Of a stretch of DNA of 39,017 bases, positions 7,746 to 15,426 are shown piece by piece. The position numbers and the translations under genes were made by a program. Source of the stretch: UBA3824 sp017541145 (GTDB taxonomy: Bacteria; Bacteroidota; Bacteroidia; Bacteroidales; UBA3824); contig CAMVLO010000042.1 in NCBI GenBank assembly GCA_947168365.1, positions 1 to 39,017 on the forward strand, read 5' to 3'. Position 1 is the first letter of the stretch, and the number at the start of each line of letters is the position of its first letter. The notes beneath the pieces are model-generated. The model did not search any database and was not told the DNA's origin. It saw only the letters and a program-made list of their open reading frames with translations.

Positions 7746-9062
7746 ATGGACACAAAATCAGAATATCTCCATCCCGAAATGGAGACACTAAGCATAGAAG
7801 ACATCCGAAAGCTACAACTCGAAAGATTGAAAGCTACCATAAATCATTGCATGAATTCCGAATTTTACAAAAAACGTTTTGCTGAAAACGGTCTAAAACC
7901 CGAAGATATCAAAACTCTCGACGACTTGAAAAAGATTCCGTTTACTACAAAACAGGATTTGCGTGACAATTATCCGTTCGGACTTCGCTCAATAGAACTA
8001 AAAGATTGCGTAAGACTCCACTCATCAAGCGGTACAACCGGCAATCCGACTGTAATTTTACATTCACAAAAGGATTTGGACGAATGGGCAAACGCAGTAG
8101 CCCGCTGTCTTTGGATGGTGGGACTAAGACCTGATGATGTATTCCAAAATTCATCGGGTTACGGCATGTTTACCGGCGGTTTGGGATTTCAATACGGTGC
8201 AGAACGTCTTGGTATGCTGACAGTTCCGGCAGCAGCAGGCAACACACTGCGTCAAATAAAATTCATAAAAGATTTTGGCACAACAGCCATTCACGCTGTA
8301 CCATCATACGTTACAAGAATAAAAGAAGTGATGGATCAACAAGGAATAGACCCGAAAAAAGATACCAAACTGAAAATTTTGGCAATCGGTGCCGAACCTC
8401 ACTCCGAAGCTCAACGCAAAAGAATCGAAGAGATGTTAGGCGTAAAAGCTTACAACTCGTTTGGTATGAGCGAAATGTGCGGTCCGGGCGTGGCTTTTGA
8501 ATGTAAAGAACAAAACGGTCTGCACTTTTGGGAAGACTATTATATCGTAGAAATTGTAAACCCCGAAACATTGGAACCCGTACCCGAAGGCGAAATCGGC
8601 GAACTGGTACTCACCACAATCAACCGCGAAGCAATGCCGCTTTTGAGATACCGAACCCGCGACCTCACGAGAATACTCGGTCACGATTGTCCGTGCGGAC
8701 GTCATCATGTAAGGCTTGACAGAATGAAAGGCCGCTCCGACGATATGATGGTTCTAAGAGGTGTTAACATCTTCCCTATTCAGATTGAGACAATCCTTAT
8801 GCAATTCAAAGAGCTGTCTACCAATTATTTAATCACGCTTACAACCGACGGCGACAACGATAATATGACTGTAGAAGTAGAACTTGAAGATCTTTTTACA
8901 GACGATTATACTCAGCTCGAAAAACTTACAAAGGATATCACAAGAGCGTTGAAAGATGAAATTTTGCTGACACCTCACGTAAAACTTATTGCAAAAGGTA
9001 CGCTCCCTGTTTCGGAAGGCAAAGCAGTAAGAGTTGTTGACAAACGCAAAGTTTATGAATAG
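7746..9062 (+). CDS. paaK: Phenylacetate-CoA ligase (arylacetate-CoA ligase)
   Basis: This AMP-forming acyl-CoA synthetase of the PaaK type joins arylacetates such as phenylacetate or indoleacetate to CoA. It has the usual length of 438 residues. Visible motifs are the P-loop-like HSSSGTTGNP (Ser93-Pro101), YGMFTGGLG, NSFGMSEMCGPG (A5 region), RYRTRDLTR (A7/A8 region) and the C-terminal hinge region RMKGRSDDMMVLRGVN. Its position just after iorAB suggests it handles the aryl-acetyl-CoA made or used by IorAB. The direction in vivo is not decided by the sequence. It may share the iorA promoter, as no strong promoter is seen in the 91-base gap. Confidence 0.9.
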   Translation: MDTKSEYLHPEMETLSIEDIRKLQLERLKATINHCMNSEFYKKRFAENGLKPEDIKTLDDLKKIPFTTKQDLRDNYPFGLRSIELKDCVRLHSSSGTTGNPTVILHSQKDLDEWANAVARCLWMVGLRPDDVFQNSSGYGMFTGGLGFQYGAERLGMLTVPAAAGNTLRQIKFIKDFGTTAIHAVPSYVTRIKEVMDQQGIDPKKDTKLKILAIGAEPHSEAQRKRIEEMLGVKAYNSFGMSEMCGPGVAFECKEQNGLHFWEDYYIVEIVNPETLEPVPEGEIGELVLTTINREAMPLLRYRTRDLTRILGHDCPCGRHHVRLDRMKGRSDDMMVLRGVNIFPIQIETILMQFKELSTNYLITLTTDGDNDNMTVEVELEDLFTDDYTQLEKLTKDITRALKDEILLTPHVKLIAKGTLPVSEGKAVRVVDKRKVYE

Positions 9063-9081
9063 TTATAAAAAAAATATAATT

Positions 9082-9504
9082 ATGACAATAAAACAATTAT
9101 CAATATTCATAGAAAACAAATCCGGAACACTCATCAAAGTTTTGGATTTGTTAAGCAAGGAATCCATACAGATTATTGCGTCCACAATAGCCGACACCAC
9201 AGAATTTGGAATCTACAGAGTAATTTGCAACGAACCGACGAAGGCTTACAACATCTTGAAAGACAACAATATCAATGTTCAATTAACAGATGTTTTAGGA
9301 ATCAGAATCAAAGACAAACCTGGCATGGCAGCACAAGCAATCGACCTGATTTCAAAAGCCGGAATCGACATCTCTTACATGTACACATTCCTCTTAAACG
9401 GTGAAGGCATACTTATAATGCGTACCAATCCGTGCGACAAAACTAAAGAAATTATCAAACAAAATAATATCGGTTTTATTACCGAAAACGATTTACAAAA
9501 ATAA
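9082..9504 (+). CDS. Tandem ACT-domain protein
   Basis: This small cytoplasmic protein of 140 residues consists of two ACT domains, about residues 3-65 (starting QLSIFIENKSGTL) and 70-138 (DVLGIRIKDKPGMAAQA). ACT domains bind amino acids and usually control a partner protein. Such proteins are often encoded next to phenylacetate-CoA ligase and indolepyruvate oxidoreductase genes, so sensing of aromatic amino acids or arylacetates is a reasonable inference. An upstream in-frame ATG at 9034 lies inside the ligase gene and adds residues without ACT similarity, so the ATG at 9082, 19 bases after the ligase stop, is preferred. A strong terminator follows. Confidence 0.88.
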   Translation: MTIKQLSIFIENKSGTLIKVLDLLSKESIQIIASTIADTTEFGIYRVICNEPTKAYNILKDNNINVQLTDVLGIRIKDKPGMAAQAIDLISKAGIDISYMYTFLLNGEGILIMRTNPCDKTKEIIKQNNIGFITENDLQK

Positions 9505-9530
9505 TAACTATTTCCAATTTTTAAGACGAG

Positions 9531-9570
9531 GCGAATCCGTTACAATATTTTTTTAGGATTCGCTTTTTTA
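9531..9570 (+). terminator. Rho-independent terminator of the iorAB-ligase-ACT operon
   Basis: GCGAATCC (9531-9538) pairs perfectly with GGATTCGC (9556-9563) and is followed by a T-run to 9570. It closes the operon and separates it from the aminotransferase gene, whose ATG is 28 bases further on. No promoter is visible in between, so some read-through or an undetected promoter is needed for that gene. Confidence 0.85.
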
Positions 9571-9597
9571 TTGATAAAAAAAATTACAACACAAAAA

Positions 9598-10899
9598 ATG
9601 GACAAACAACTTGTAACAAATACAATTCACGAAGCCGGACTTGACGATTTTTCACAAGTCACAATCAGAGATATCGCCAAATTATCCAAACAATTGGAAA
9701 ATCTCAGCGGCGAAAAATTCATTCATCTTGAAATGGGAGTTCCGGGTTTGAAACCTTCAGAAATAGGAACCGAAGCCGAAATCGAAGCCCTAAAAAACAA
9801 TTGCGCTCAAACATATCCTCCCAACGACGGGATTCCGGCAATCAAACAAGCAGCATCAAGATTTGTAAAAGCATTTATTGATTTGGATATCGACCCACTA
9901 TGCTGTATGCCCACAACCGGCTCAATGCAAGGCACTTTCGCAGTTTTCACAACTTTGAAAATCGCAAGACCGGAAAAAGATACTGTACTTTTCATTCATC
10001 CCGGATTTCCGGTTCAAACAACACAATGCGAAGTTATCGGTCTAAAAACTTTGGGTATTGACATCTATAATTATCGCGGAGAAAAACTGATTCAGAAATT
10101 AGAAGAAACTCTCAAAAACGGAAAAATCAACAGCATCGTTTACTCCAATCCTAACAATCCGTCGTGGGTTTGTTTTACTGACGAGGAACTGAAAGGCATC
10201 GGCGAACTCGCTACAAAATACGATGTTATCATCTTGGAAGATTTGGCATATTTTGCGATGGACTTCCGTCAGGATTTGTCACACCCGTTTCAAGCACCGT
10301 TCCAAGTTTCAGTAGGAAAATACACAGAAAATTATATCATCAGCATTTCCGGCTCAAAAGCATTTTCGTATGCAGGACAGCGAATTGGCGTTACATGTAT
10401 TTCCAACAAGCTGTATCACACCAAGTTGAAGACAATAGAAGAAAGATTTCAAGTTTCAGAATTTGGAGCATTCATGGCAAACAGAATACTGTACACATTA
10501 TCAAGCGGTGTAACACATTCTACACAATATGCAATGGCAGCTATGATGAATGCAGCAAGCGACGGCAAATACAATTTTCTAAAAGACGTAAAAGTTTACG
10601 GAGAAAGAGCCAAATTTATGAAAGAAATTTTGTTGAAAAACAATTTTTATCTTGTTTACGACAACGATTTGGGCAAGCCTTTGGCAGACGGATTTTACTT
10701 TACAACTCAATATCCGGGCATGACAGCGGTAGAACTTACCAAAGAATTGATGTTTTACGGAGTTTCAGTTTTTCCGCTCAACACAATGGGTTCGCTTCAA
10801 CAAGGCGTAAGAATATGCACTTCGTTTTTCCACGACAATTTGCGTGACGCCTTTGCCGAACGAATCAGCAATTTTGCAAAAGACCACCCGATAAAATAG
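9598..10899 (+). CDS. PLP-dependent class I/II aminotransferase
   Basis: A fold-type I pyridoxal-phosphate aminotransferase of 433 residues, cytoplasmic. Visible features: substrate loop HLEMGVPGLKPSEIG, the PLP-contact motif SNPNNPSW, LEDLAYF, the Schiff-base lysine Lys254 in ISGSKAFSYAGQRIG, and the carboxylate-binding arginine in RICTSFFHD near the C-terminus. All key residues are present. Its position directly after the iorAB-ligase-ACT operon suggests it interconverts aromatic amino acids and arylpyruvates, but the specificity cannot be read from sequence. An in-frame TTG at 9571 lies in the terminator tail, so the ATG at 9598 is the likely start. Confidence 0.87.
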   Translation: MDKQLVTNTIHEAGLDDFSQVTIRDIAKLSKQLENLSGEKFIHLEMGVPGLKPSEIGTEAEIEALKNNCAQTYPPNDGIPAIKQAASRFVKAFIDLDIDPLCCMPTTGSMQGTFAVFTTLKIARPEKDTVLFIHPGFPVQTTQCEVIGLKTLGIDIYNYRGEKLIQKLEETLKNGKINSIVYSNPNNPSWVCFTDEELKGIGELATKYDVIILEDLAYFAMDFRQDLSHPFQAPFQVSVGKYTENYIISISGSKAFSYAGQRIGVTCISNKLYHTKLKTIEERFQVSEFGAFMANRILYTLSSGVTHSTQYAMAAMMNAASDGKYNFLKDVKVYGERAKFMKEILLKNNFYLVYDNDLGKPLADGFYFTTQYPGMTAVELTKELMFYGVSVFPLNTMGSLQQGVRICTSFFHDNLRDAFAERISNFAKDHPIK

Positions 10900-10909
10900 T
10901 AAGTATATA

Positions 10910-10952
10910 ATAAAATCACATCCGTTGATATAAAAAACAGATGTGATTTTAT
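10910..10952 (+). terminator. Rho-independent terminator after the aminotransferase
   Basis: ATAAAATCACATC (10910-10922) pairs perfectly with GATGTGATTTTAT (10940-10952), a 13-base-pair stem with a 17-base loop. The A/T-rich arms supply T-runs on both strands, so it may act in both directions. It lies 11 bases after the aminotransferase stop. No gene is seen from here to 11099. Confidence 0.75.
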
Positions 10953-11099
10953 TTATAATCAACAATTTGAGCTACATGATTTTTCCATATTGCATGAAAT
11001 ATACAAAACATCAAAACTTAATACTATAAATCAAAGAAACTCAAGTAATTAACAAATTCTAATCAAAAAATTTACTGCAATAATTGAATATCGTGATTG

Positions 11100-11294
11100 T
11101 TACCATATTCTTTTATGATACGGCACTTCTCTTAATTTAGAAAAATCACCGCTAAAAAGCGAGTTCAACAATTCCAAACAAGTTGTTTTACCAACGCCGT
11201 TCTTGCCAATGATAATAGTGATATTGTTCTTAAACTCAATACGATGATTGAATCTGTTAAACAATCCTTCAATGCTAAAACTTTTAATATTCAT
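11100..11294 (-). pseudogene. N-terminal remnant of an AAA/ABC-type ATPase
   Basis: The 64-residue frame starts MNIKSFSIEGLFNRF and contains a clear Walker A loop IIGKNGVGKTT with TCLELLNSLFSGD behind it. This is the N-terminal strand-loop arrangement of SMC/RecF-like AAA ATPases. The frame then stops at a TAA. No Walker B, signature motif or continuation is visible in any frame between 10953 and 11099. It is therefore most likely a decayed fragment of a gene several times longer. A real micro-ATPase is unlikely because Walker A alone cannot hydrolyse ATP. It sits in the loosest stretch of the window. Confidence 0.6.
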
Positions 11295-11452
11295 AATATC
11301 GCGATAATGTTATGCAACATTTATACTAAATATTAGTATCAACAAAACTTTTTAGAGAAAAAACACATTCAATTTTATAGACCGATTTATTACTTCTTAA
11401 TTTCATAAAAATTGTTAAGTAAAACTCAATAAACGTTATAATAAACAGCCTA

Positions 11453-11485
11453 ATTGCAATTTCTATAAAATAATTACTACTTTTG
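11453..11485 (+). promoter_or_regulatory. Promoter of the secreted protein at 11518
   Basis: A -33 ATTG (11453-11456) and a consensus -7 box TACTTTTG (11478-11485) lie 21 bases apart. The predicted start is near 11491, 27 bases before the ATG. Between 11295 and 11452 I see only two short palindromes (11297-11306 and 11323-11339). Confidence 0.6.
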
Positions 11486-11517
11486 CACCGTTAATAAACA
11501 AAAAACAAAAACGCGAA

Positions 11518-12072
11518 ATGAAAAAAATATTTTTACTGTTAACTATTTTAACTATCAGTATCAGTGCAATTTGTCAAACAGAACAAACACACATGCAATT
11601 TCAAGGTTTTGATATCGACGGCAGCCTTGTTGACTACATGCACAAACTCGACAGCAAGGGTTTCAAAAACGTAGGAATCGAAAAAGGCGTTGGAATCCTA
11701 AACGCAAATCTCGAAGGCTACAGAAATTGCATCGTCAACGCAGTAAGCGGCAACAGCAACACAAATGTTTACCTCGTATCTGTTTGCTACACCTACGCAA
11801 GCTCACCAGCCGACTTGGAACCAGGTTATCAAAATATCAAGAAAAAACTCATTGAAAATTACGGCGAAGTTGCTGAAGAAAATACAGGAACTTTTCAAGA
11901 ATTTGTCTATCCGGGTTACGAAAAAGCTTGGCACGATACCACAGTGCCGTCCGACTGCAAATTTATAACTCCAAACGGAATTATCAAACTTGCAATCATC
12001 AAAAGAAATATGTGCACTTTATCAATAGTTTATATCGACAAAGTCAACCAGAAAAAAGCAATGAACAATTAA
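11518..12072 (+). CDS. Secreted hypothetical protein
   Basis: A 184-residue protein with a classical signal peptide (MKKIFLLLTILTISISAICQ, cleavage likely after the SAICQ region). The mature part reads HMQFQGFDIDGSLVDYMHKL, followed by alternating beta-strand-like segments. This resembles a common family of small periplasmic or secreted proteins of Bacteroides and relatives whose function is not known. Four cysteines are spread through the sequence, two of them before or near the mature start. It has its own promoter and terminator and so is probably monocistronic. Confidence 0.75.
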   Translation: MKKIFLLLTILTISISAICQTEQTHMQFQGFDIDGSLVDYMHKLDSKGFKNVGIEKGVGILNANLEGYRNCIVNAVSGNSNTNVYLVSVCYTYASSPADLEPGYQNIKKKLIENYGEVAEENTGTFQEFVYPGYEKAWHDTTVPSDCKFITPNGIIKLAIIKRNMCTLSIVYIDKVNQKKAMNN

Positions 12073-12095
12073 TTTCAATAAAAACAATAAATCAA

Positions 12096-12136
12096 AAACT
12101 GTCCAAAGAAATTTATATTTTTTGGACAGTTTTTTT
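12096..12136 (+). terminator. Rho-independent terminator
   Basis: AAACTGTCC (12096-12104) pairs with GGACAGTTT (12124-12132), extended by AAA/TTT inside the loop to 12 base pairs, and is followed by a T-run to 12136. It ends the transcript of the secreted protein at 11518-12072. Confidence 0.85.
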
Positions 12137-12152
12137 ATACAATAACAACACT

Positions 12153-12326
12153 ATGATAGAATTCACAGAAAAATACAGATGTCAAAATTGTAATCATAAT
12201 TTTACAGTTACAACTTTTGAAAACTTCCGCCCAGAAATGTTGAGATGTCCCAAATGCGGAAGTTATAAAATACAAAATATCAACGATTTAAGTTTATTAA
12301 AAAAACTTTTTAACAAAAAAAAATAA
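12153..12326 (+). CDS. Zinc-ribbon microprotein
   Basis: A 57-residue protein starting MIEFTEKYRC. It has two CxxC knuckles, Cys10/Cys13 (CQNC) and Cys32/Cys35 (CPKC), as in small rubredoxin-like or FmdB-like zinc ribbons. The C-terminal third is basic (KKLFNKKK). The knuckle arrangement supports zinc binding; a nucleic-acid or protein partner is only a guess. A longer in-frame reading from 11928 runs through the preceding gene and its terminator and is not credible, so the ATG at 12153 is chosen. No promoter is visible in the 16 bases after the terminator, so expression may depend on read-through. Confidence 0.7.
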   Translation: MIEFTEKYRCQNCNHNFTVTTFENFRPEMLRCPKCGSYKIQNINDLSLLKKLFNKKK

Positions 12327-12516
12327 CGTCAAAATCTTCAATAATCACCTCCAAAATCAACAATATTTTATCGAGAACAAGATTAGAAAATCAATTAAAA
12401 AAAAAGTAAAAATACACTTCAAAAAAAAGGAACTTGCACTACGAAAAAATCTGATTTTCTAATATTAATATCGAAATTTGCAATATTGAAATATTGATGT
12501 GGAATTGAAAAAAAAA

Positions 12517-12523
12517 AGGAGGG
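12517..12523 (+). promoter_or_regulatory. Strong Shine-Dalgarno sequence (unusual here)
   Basis: AGGAGGG sits 3 bases before the ATG at 12527, a near-perfect anti-16S match. Other starts in the window have A-rich leaders instead, as usual in Bacteroidota. The gap from 12327 to 12516 shows no gene; it is AT-rich with short CAATATTG-type palindromes. Confidence 0.55.
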
Positions 12524-12526
12524 AAT

Positions 12527-13171
12527 ATGATTAAAAAGTTTTTGTTTTTGGTTTTGACATTATTTTTAAACACTGCACTCTTTGCAATAAAAAACGACTT
12601 GATTTTCATATTGGACGACAGTGCGGCTATGAAACAAGGTCATATTGCAATACTTGTCGGCAACGAAAAAACAGGTTGGGAATATGTTTCAATTAACGGA
12701 ACCGGCTTAATACCAACACCTTGGGGTGTTAACACCAATCCTGACATCGGAACTGTAATCACGGATATATTCGGGCATAAAATTCACGGTCTAAAACGTG
12801 CAATACGTCGTGCTTGCGAAATCAATCCGAAAGAAAAACACCGTTACCACAAATACAAACGTGTAAAAACCAACGAAAAAGAAGATTCAATTGCATTAAA
12901 CGCAGCGAGAAACACCGCATCAGCATTTTTGTACGGAATTATGGGACCGGGACAATCATGTATTGATGTAGCGCAAAACGCATTTTCATCGTTGGTAAAA
13001 TTCAGAAAGTTAGACAAAAAAGGATCTGTTCCGGGTCAAAGCGATTGGATACCGAAAAAATGGTTTCATAAAATTGACAAACGCATAAAATTCGCAAACA
13101 GAAGATCGAAAAACGGTAATCAAATAATTGCAGACGCAAATAACAACGGAGAAATTTCTACAGATAATTAA
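12527..13171 (+). CDS. Secreted protein with possible permuted papain-like (NlpC/P60-type) fold
   Basis: A 214-residue protein with a signal peptide of about 20 residues (FLFLVLTLFLNTALFA). The mature part has GHIAILVGNEKTGW with His39 and, 106 residues later, GPGQSCIDVAQNAF with Cys145. A histidine in a G-H-x-A/G-x-L-V-G strand before a C-x-D-x-x helix is the order seen in circularly permuted NlpC/P60 and related papain-like domains, including some Rhs-associated domains. This assignment is by motif memory only. The C-terminal 60 residues are strongly basic and end GEISTDN. Its own strong ribosome-binding site and terminator suggest a single-gene unit. It could be a peptidoglycan or protein hydrolase, or an effector-like enzyme; no immunity gene is seen next to it. 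Confidence 0.6.
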   Translation: MIKKFLFLVLTLFLNTALFAIKNDLIFILDDSAAMKQGHIAILVGNEKTGWEYVSINGTGLIPTPWGVNTNPDIGTVITDIFGHKIHGLKRAIRRACEINPKEKHRYHKYKRVKTNEKEDSIALNAARNTASAFLYGIMGPGQSCIDVAQNAFSSLVKFRKLDKKGSVPGQSDWIPKKWFHKIDKRIKFANRRSKNGNQIIADANNNGEISTDN

Positions 13172-13257
13172 AGTTGCAGAGAGATTATTTATTTTAGTTG
13201 ATAAACAACGAATACAATTAAATAAGAGATAGTTATATAAAAATTCGTTGCAAAATT

Positions 13258-13287
13258 AACCGTGGGTTTTAGCTCACGGTTTTTTTA
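13258..13287 (+). terminator. Rho-independent terminator
   Basis: AACCGTG (13258-13264) pairs with CACGGTT (13275-13281) and the pairing merges into a T-run to 13287. It ends the transcript of the secreted protein at 12527-13171. Confidence 0.8.
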
Positions 13288-13342
13288 TGCTGATTTCTAA
13301 AAAAAAGATGTCAAAATAAAAAAAATGGATATGATATAAAAC

Positions 13343-13373
13343 AAAAAAACGGTTTCAAAAATTGAACCGTTTT
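13343..13373 (-). terminator. Terminator of tRNA-Gly (copy 2)
   Basis: On the minus strand AAAACGGTT and AACCGTTTT (13346-13354 and 13365-13373 on the plus strand) form a stem followed by a run of seven T (plus-strand A-run at 13343-13349). It lies about 60 bases downstream of the tRNA 3' end, in the right orientation to end the tRNA transcript. Confidence 0.7.
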
Positions 13374-13432
13374 AAAAAACTTTAATTAACTAAAACCTAA
13401 TAAATAAACATCAATAAGGAATAAAAATAAAG

Positions 13433-13505
13433 AGCGGGAGACGAGACTCGAACTCGCGACCCCAACCTTGGCAAGGTTGTGCTCTACCAACTGAGCTACT
13501 CCCGC
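13433..13505 (-). tRNA. tRNA-Gly (GCC)
   Basis: A complete 73-base cloverleaf on the minus strand: acceptor GCGGGAG/CTCCCGC with discriminator T, D arm AGCTCAGTTGGTAGAGC, anticodon arm CAACC-TTGCCAA-GGTTG with anticodon GCC, and T arm with loop TTCGAGT. CCA is not encoded. The first 52 bases are identical to the partial copy at 1-52. Confidence 0.96.
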
Positions 13506-13546
13506 ATTAAGTTTTGGAAGGGTGATTTCCTTTCCTTTTTGCGATG

Positions 13547-13578
13547 CAAAGTTAGATACTATTTCCGATTCCACCAAA
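13547..13578 (-). promoter_or_regulatory. Bacteroidota-type promoter of tRNA-Gly (copy 2)
   Basis: On the minus strand the -7 box TAACTTTG (13547-13554) follows a -33 TTTG (13575-13578) with 20 bases between. The upstream block to 13605 matches that of tRNA copy 1 over about 30 bases with one or two differences. The predicted start is near 13541, about 35 bases before the tRNA. Confidence 0.75.
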
Positions 13579-13638
13579 TTTTTCGAGAGTTTTTTTTATG
13601 TTTTTCACGAAAAATTATTCATTATTCTGATTTATAAT

Positions 13639-14643
13639 TTATTGCAAAGGTATAATTTCAAAGTTTTTTGTTTTCATTGTCTTGAATGTACCGTCAGAAG
13701 ACGAATAAATGAAATATCCTTCGGTTTCCGGCAACGAATCTATCAACTTAAAACCATTTTCCAATCCCATAACCATCACCGCCGTTGCCAAACCGTCGCC
13801 GACTAATGCGGTTGGAGTAACGATTGAAACAGCAAGCAACGAATCGCTCTGAGGATAACCTGTTTTCGGATTGAGTTCATGCGAATATTTTACGCCGTCT
13901 TTCTCAAAAAAGTTTCTGTAATTTCCTGACGAACAAAGCGATTTGCCTGAAAGCGGAACTACAGCCTGAATTTCACGATTGGCTTCTGTAGAACCGTCAA
14001 GAGGTGCATCGATTCCTACTCGCCACGGCTCGCCCTTTGGATTAACACCTTCTGAACGGGTTTCGCCGCCGATTTCTACGAGGTAATTTTTGTAACCTTT
14101 TGACTTTAGATAATCGCAAACCAAATCCACGCTGTAACCTTGTGCATTTGCATTGAAATTCAATGTTGCGCGATTGTCTGCACGAACCAATTTGTTGTTA
14201 ACGATTTTGAACTTATCCATGCCGACAAATTGCAAAATAGAATCAAGTTCCTCTTGAGAAGGTTTGCGCAACGATTCGTGTTTTGCAAATCCCCACGCAT
14301 TTACTAACGGACGGCATGACGGGTCAAAAATTCCGCCGGTAAGATTCCAAAGCTCCACCGAACTGTTGAAAACTACAACAAAATTGCTGTCAAGTTCCAC
14401 GTCTACGCCATTATTTACTTTGGTAATCAACGATTTGTGATTATATGTTGACATCGAAAAATCAAAATCGTTAAGAATAGAATTGAATGTATCTGTCAGA
14501 TCCTCATTATGTTGACTTTGATAAGTAATATGCCATGTAGTTCCTTGTGCAAAACCATTTGTTAAAAGATAATCAGTTTTATTTGAATTACAACATGTTA
14601 ACAAAAACGCTGTTGCTGATAAAATGCAGAAAATTTTTCTCAT
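13639..14643 (-). CDS. apbE: ApbE-family FAD:protein FMN transferase, lipoprotein
   Basis: The enzyme attaches FMN covalently to Ser/Thr of target flavoproteins such as NqrB/C and RnfD/G, outside the cytoplasmic membrane, with Mg2+. It has 334 residues, the usual length. The N-terminal signal ends in FLLTCC with Cys17 or Cys18 as lipidation site. Family motifs: NGFAQGTTWHITY, NAWGFAK, NFNANAQGYSVD, the GGETRSEG strand, HELNPKTGYPQSD and the metal-binding GDGLATAVMVMG with its conserved Asp. An upstream in-frame ATG at 14679 overlaps the -7 box and would bury the signal peptide, so 14643 is chosen. No obvious target flavoprotein is encoded in the window. Confidence 0.92.
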   Translation of the reverse strand: MRKIFCILSATAFLLTCCNSNKTDYLLTNGFAQGTTWHITYQSQHNEDLTDTFNSILNDFDFSMSTYNHKSLITKVNNGVDVELDSNFVVVFNSSVELWNLTGGIFDPSCRPLVNAWGFAKHESLRKPSQEELDSILQFVGMDKFKIVNNKLVRADNRATLNFNANAQGYSVDLVCDYLKSKGYKNYLVEIGGETRSEGVNPKGEPWRVGIDAPLDGSTEANREIQAVVPLSGKSLCSSGNYRNFFEKDGVKYSHELNPKTGYPQSDSLLAVSIVTPTALVGDGLATAVMVMGLENGFKLIDSLPETEGYFIYSSSDGTFKTMKTKNFEIIPLQ

Positions 14644-14678
14644 GATGTAGTGAATTAATTTTTTTTCGTTTCCGGTCA

Positions 14679-14686
14679 CAAAGATA
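14679..14686 (-). promoter_or_regulatory. -7 box of apbE
   Basis: The minus-strand sequence TATCTTTG is a perfect TAnnTTTG match, about 35 bases before the apbE ATG. No good -33 TTTG is found at the usual distance, so the promoter is only partly supported. Confidence 0.45.
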
Positions 14687-14755
14687 ATGATAAAATGACG
14701 AACAACTATTAATTAATCATTGAGTTTTGCAGCAAATTTTCATAATCGTTAAGAC

Positions 14756-14800
14756 AAAAAAAATACTGTCCGCAGAAACAATAAATTTCTACGGACAGTA
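14756..14800 (-). terminator. Rho-independent terminator of the cheW-like gene
   Basis: TACTGTCCG (14764-14772) pairs with CGGACAGTA (14792-14800), extended by AGAAA/TTTCT inside. On the minus strand the stem is followed by a run of eight T (plus-strand A 14756-14763). It separates the cheW-like gene from apbE. Confidence 0.85.
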
Positions 14801-14869
14801 TTGATATTTAAGAAGTTAACAATTTCAGAACTAACCACACTCCTACCCCGCTAAAAATAATTAACGGAA

Positions 14870-15376
14870 TTAATCAAATGACGGCGGCACCCAAAAATCT
14901 TCGGGCATTACATTATCCAAACGCTGAAAATCCTTTTGAGTAAAGAAATTATCCGGAATCAAAACGTAAATAAAACCGTCGTCCGAATTTACCACACCTT
15001 TTATATAAGGAGCATTTTTAGAATTGTTGTCCACCTCGTCAATAACTTTAATATTGTTGTTAGCGAACTCAGTAACAGCCAAAACCTTGTCAACCAAAGC
15101 CCCGAAACGTTTAGTACCGCTGTCGGTAGGGATTTCGAAAATAACCACATATTTGTTAGGCTGATCTTCGGACTCCACCTTAGGAATAGACAAACGTTTA
15201 ACAGTATCGATAATAGGAAGAACTTCGTCGCGAAATTTTTTGATACCGACAACAAAAGCAGGTGCACCCGGCAACGGACTAAGATTGTCGGATTCAGAAA
15301 CTTCCAATACATAGTTGACAGAAACGGCACAGCTACGTCCGCCAACTCTGAATATCATATAGGATTCTTGGGTCAT
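14870..15376 (-). CDS. cheW: CheW-like chemotaxis coupling protein
   Basis: CheW proteins link chemoreceptors to the kinase CheA in the cytoplasm. This 168-residue protein has the typical beta-barrel pattern: YMIFRVGGRSCAVSVNYVLEV at the start, LPGAPAFVVGIKKFRDEVLPIID (compare the family pattern of a G-x-hydrophobic-x-x-RG strand), then KYVVIFEI and FGALVDKVLAVTEF. The arginine usually seen as RG in the central turn reads KKFRDEV here. It has its own likely promoter and terminator, so it is monocistronic, not in a che operon. CheA, CheB, CheR and CheY are not in the window. A helical protein with a CheZ-like motif is encoded 2.1 kb away. Confidence 0.88.
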   Translation of the reverse strand: MTQESYMIFRVGGRSCAVSVNYVLEVSESDNLSPLPGAPAFVVGIKKFRDEVLPIIDTVKRLSIPKVESEDQPNKYVVIFEIPTDSGTKRFGALVDKVLAVTEFANNNIKVIDEVDNNSKNAPYIKGVVNSDDGFIYVLIPDNFFTQKDFQRLDNVMPEDFWVPPSFD

Positions 15377-15393
15377 ATTTGTAAATTTTTGGC

Positions 15394-15426
15394 TAAAGTT
15401 AATGAATAATTTTAGAAACTACCAAA
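15394..15426 (-). promoter_or_regulatory. Probable promoter of the cheW-like gene
   Basis: On the minus strand a near-consensus -7 box TAACTTTA (15394-15401) and a -33 TTTG (15423-15426) are 21 bases apart. The predicted start would be only about 12 bases before the ATG, giving a very short leader. Confidence 0.45.

Noticed and set aside
11928..12152. A longer reading frame joined to the zinc-ribbon protein.
   Set aside because: It runs through the end of the secreted-protein gene in another frame and across a strong terminator. The added residues have no domain pattern.
1..13505. Two identical tRNA-Gly genes in direct orientation flank 13.4 kb, as an integrated element would.
   Set aside because: The enclosed genes are ordinary metabolic and envelope genes with no integrase or phage gene. 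Each tRNA gene has its own full promoter, and the second is complete with a terminator. A simple tRNA duplication explains the pattern.
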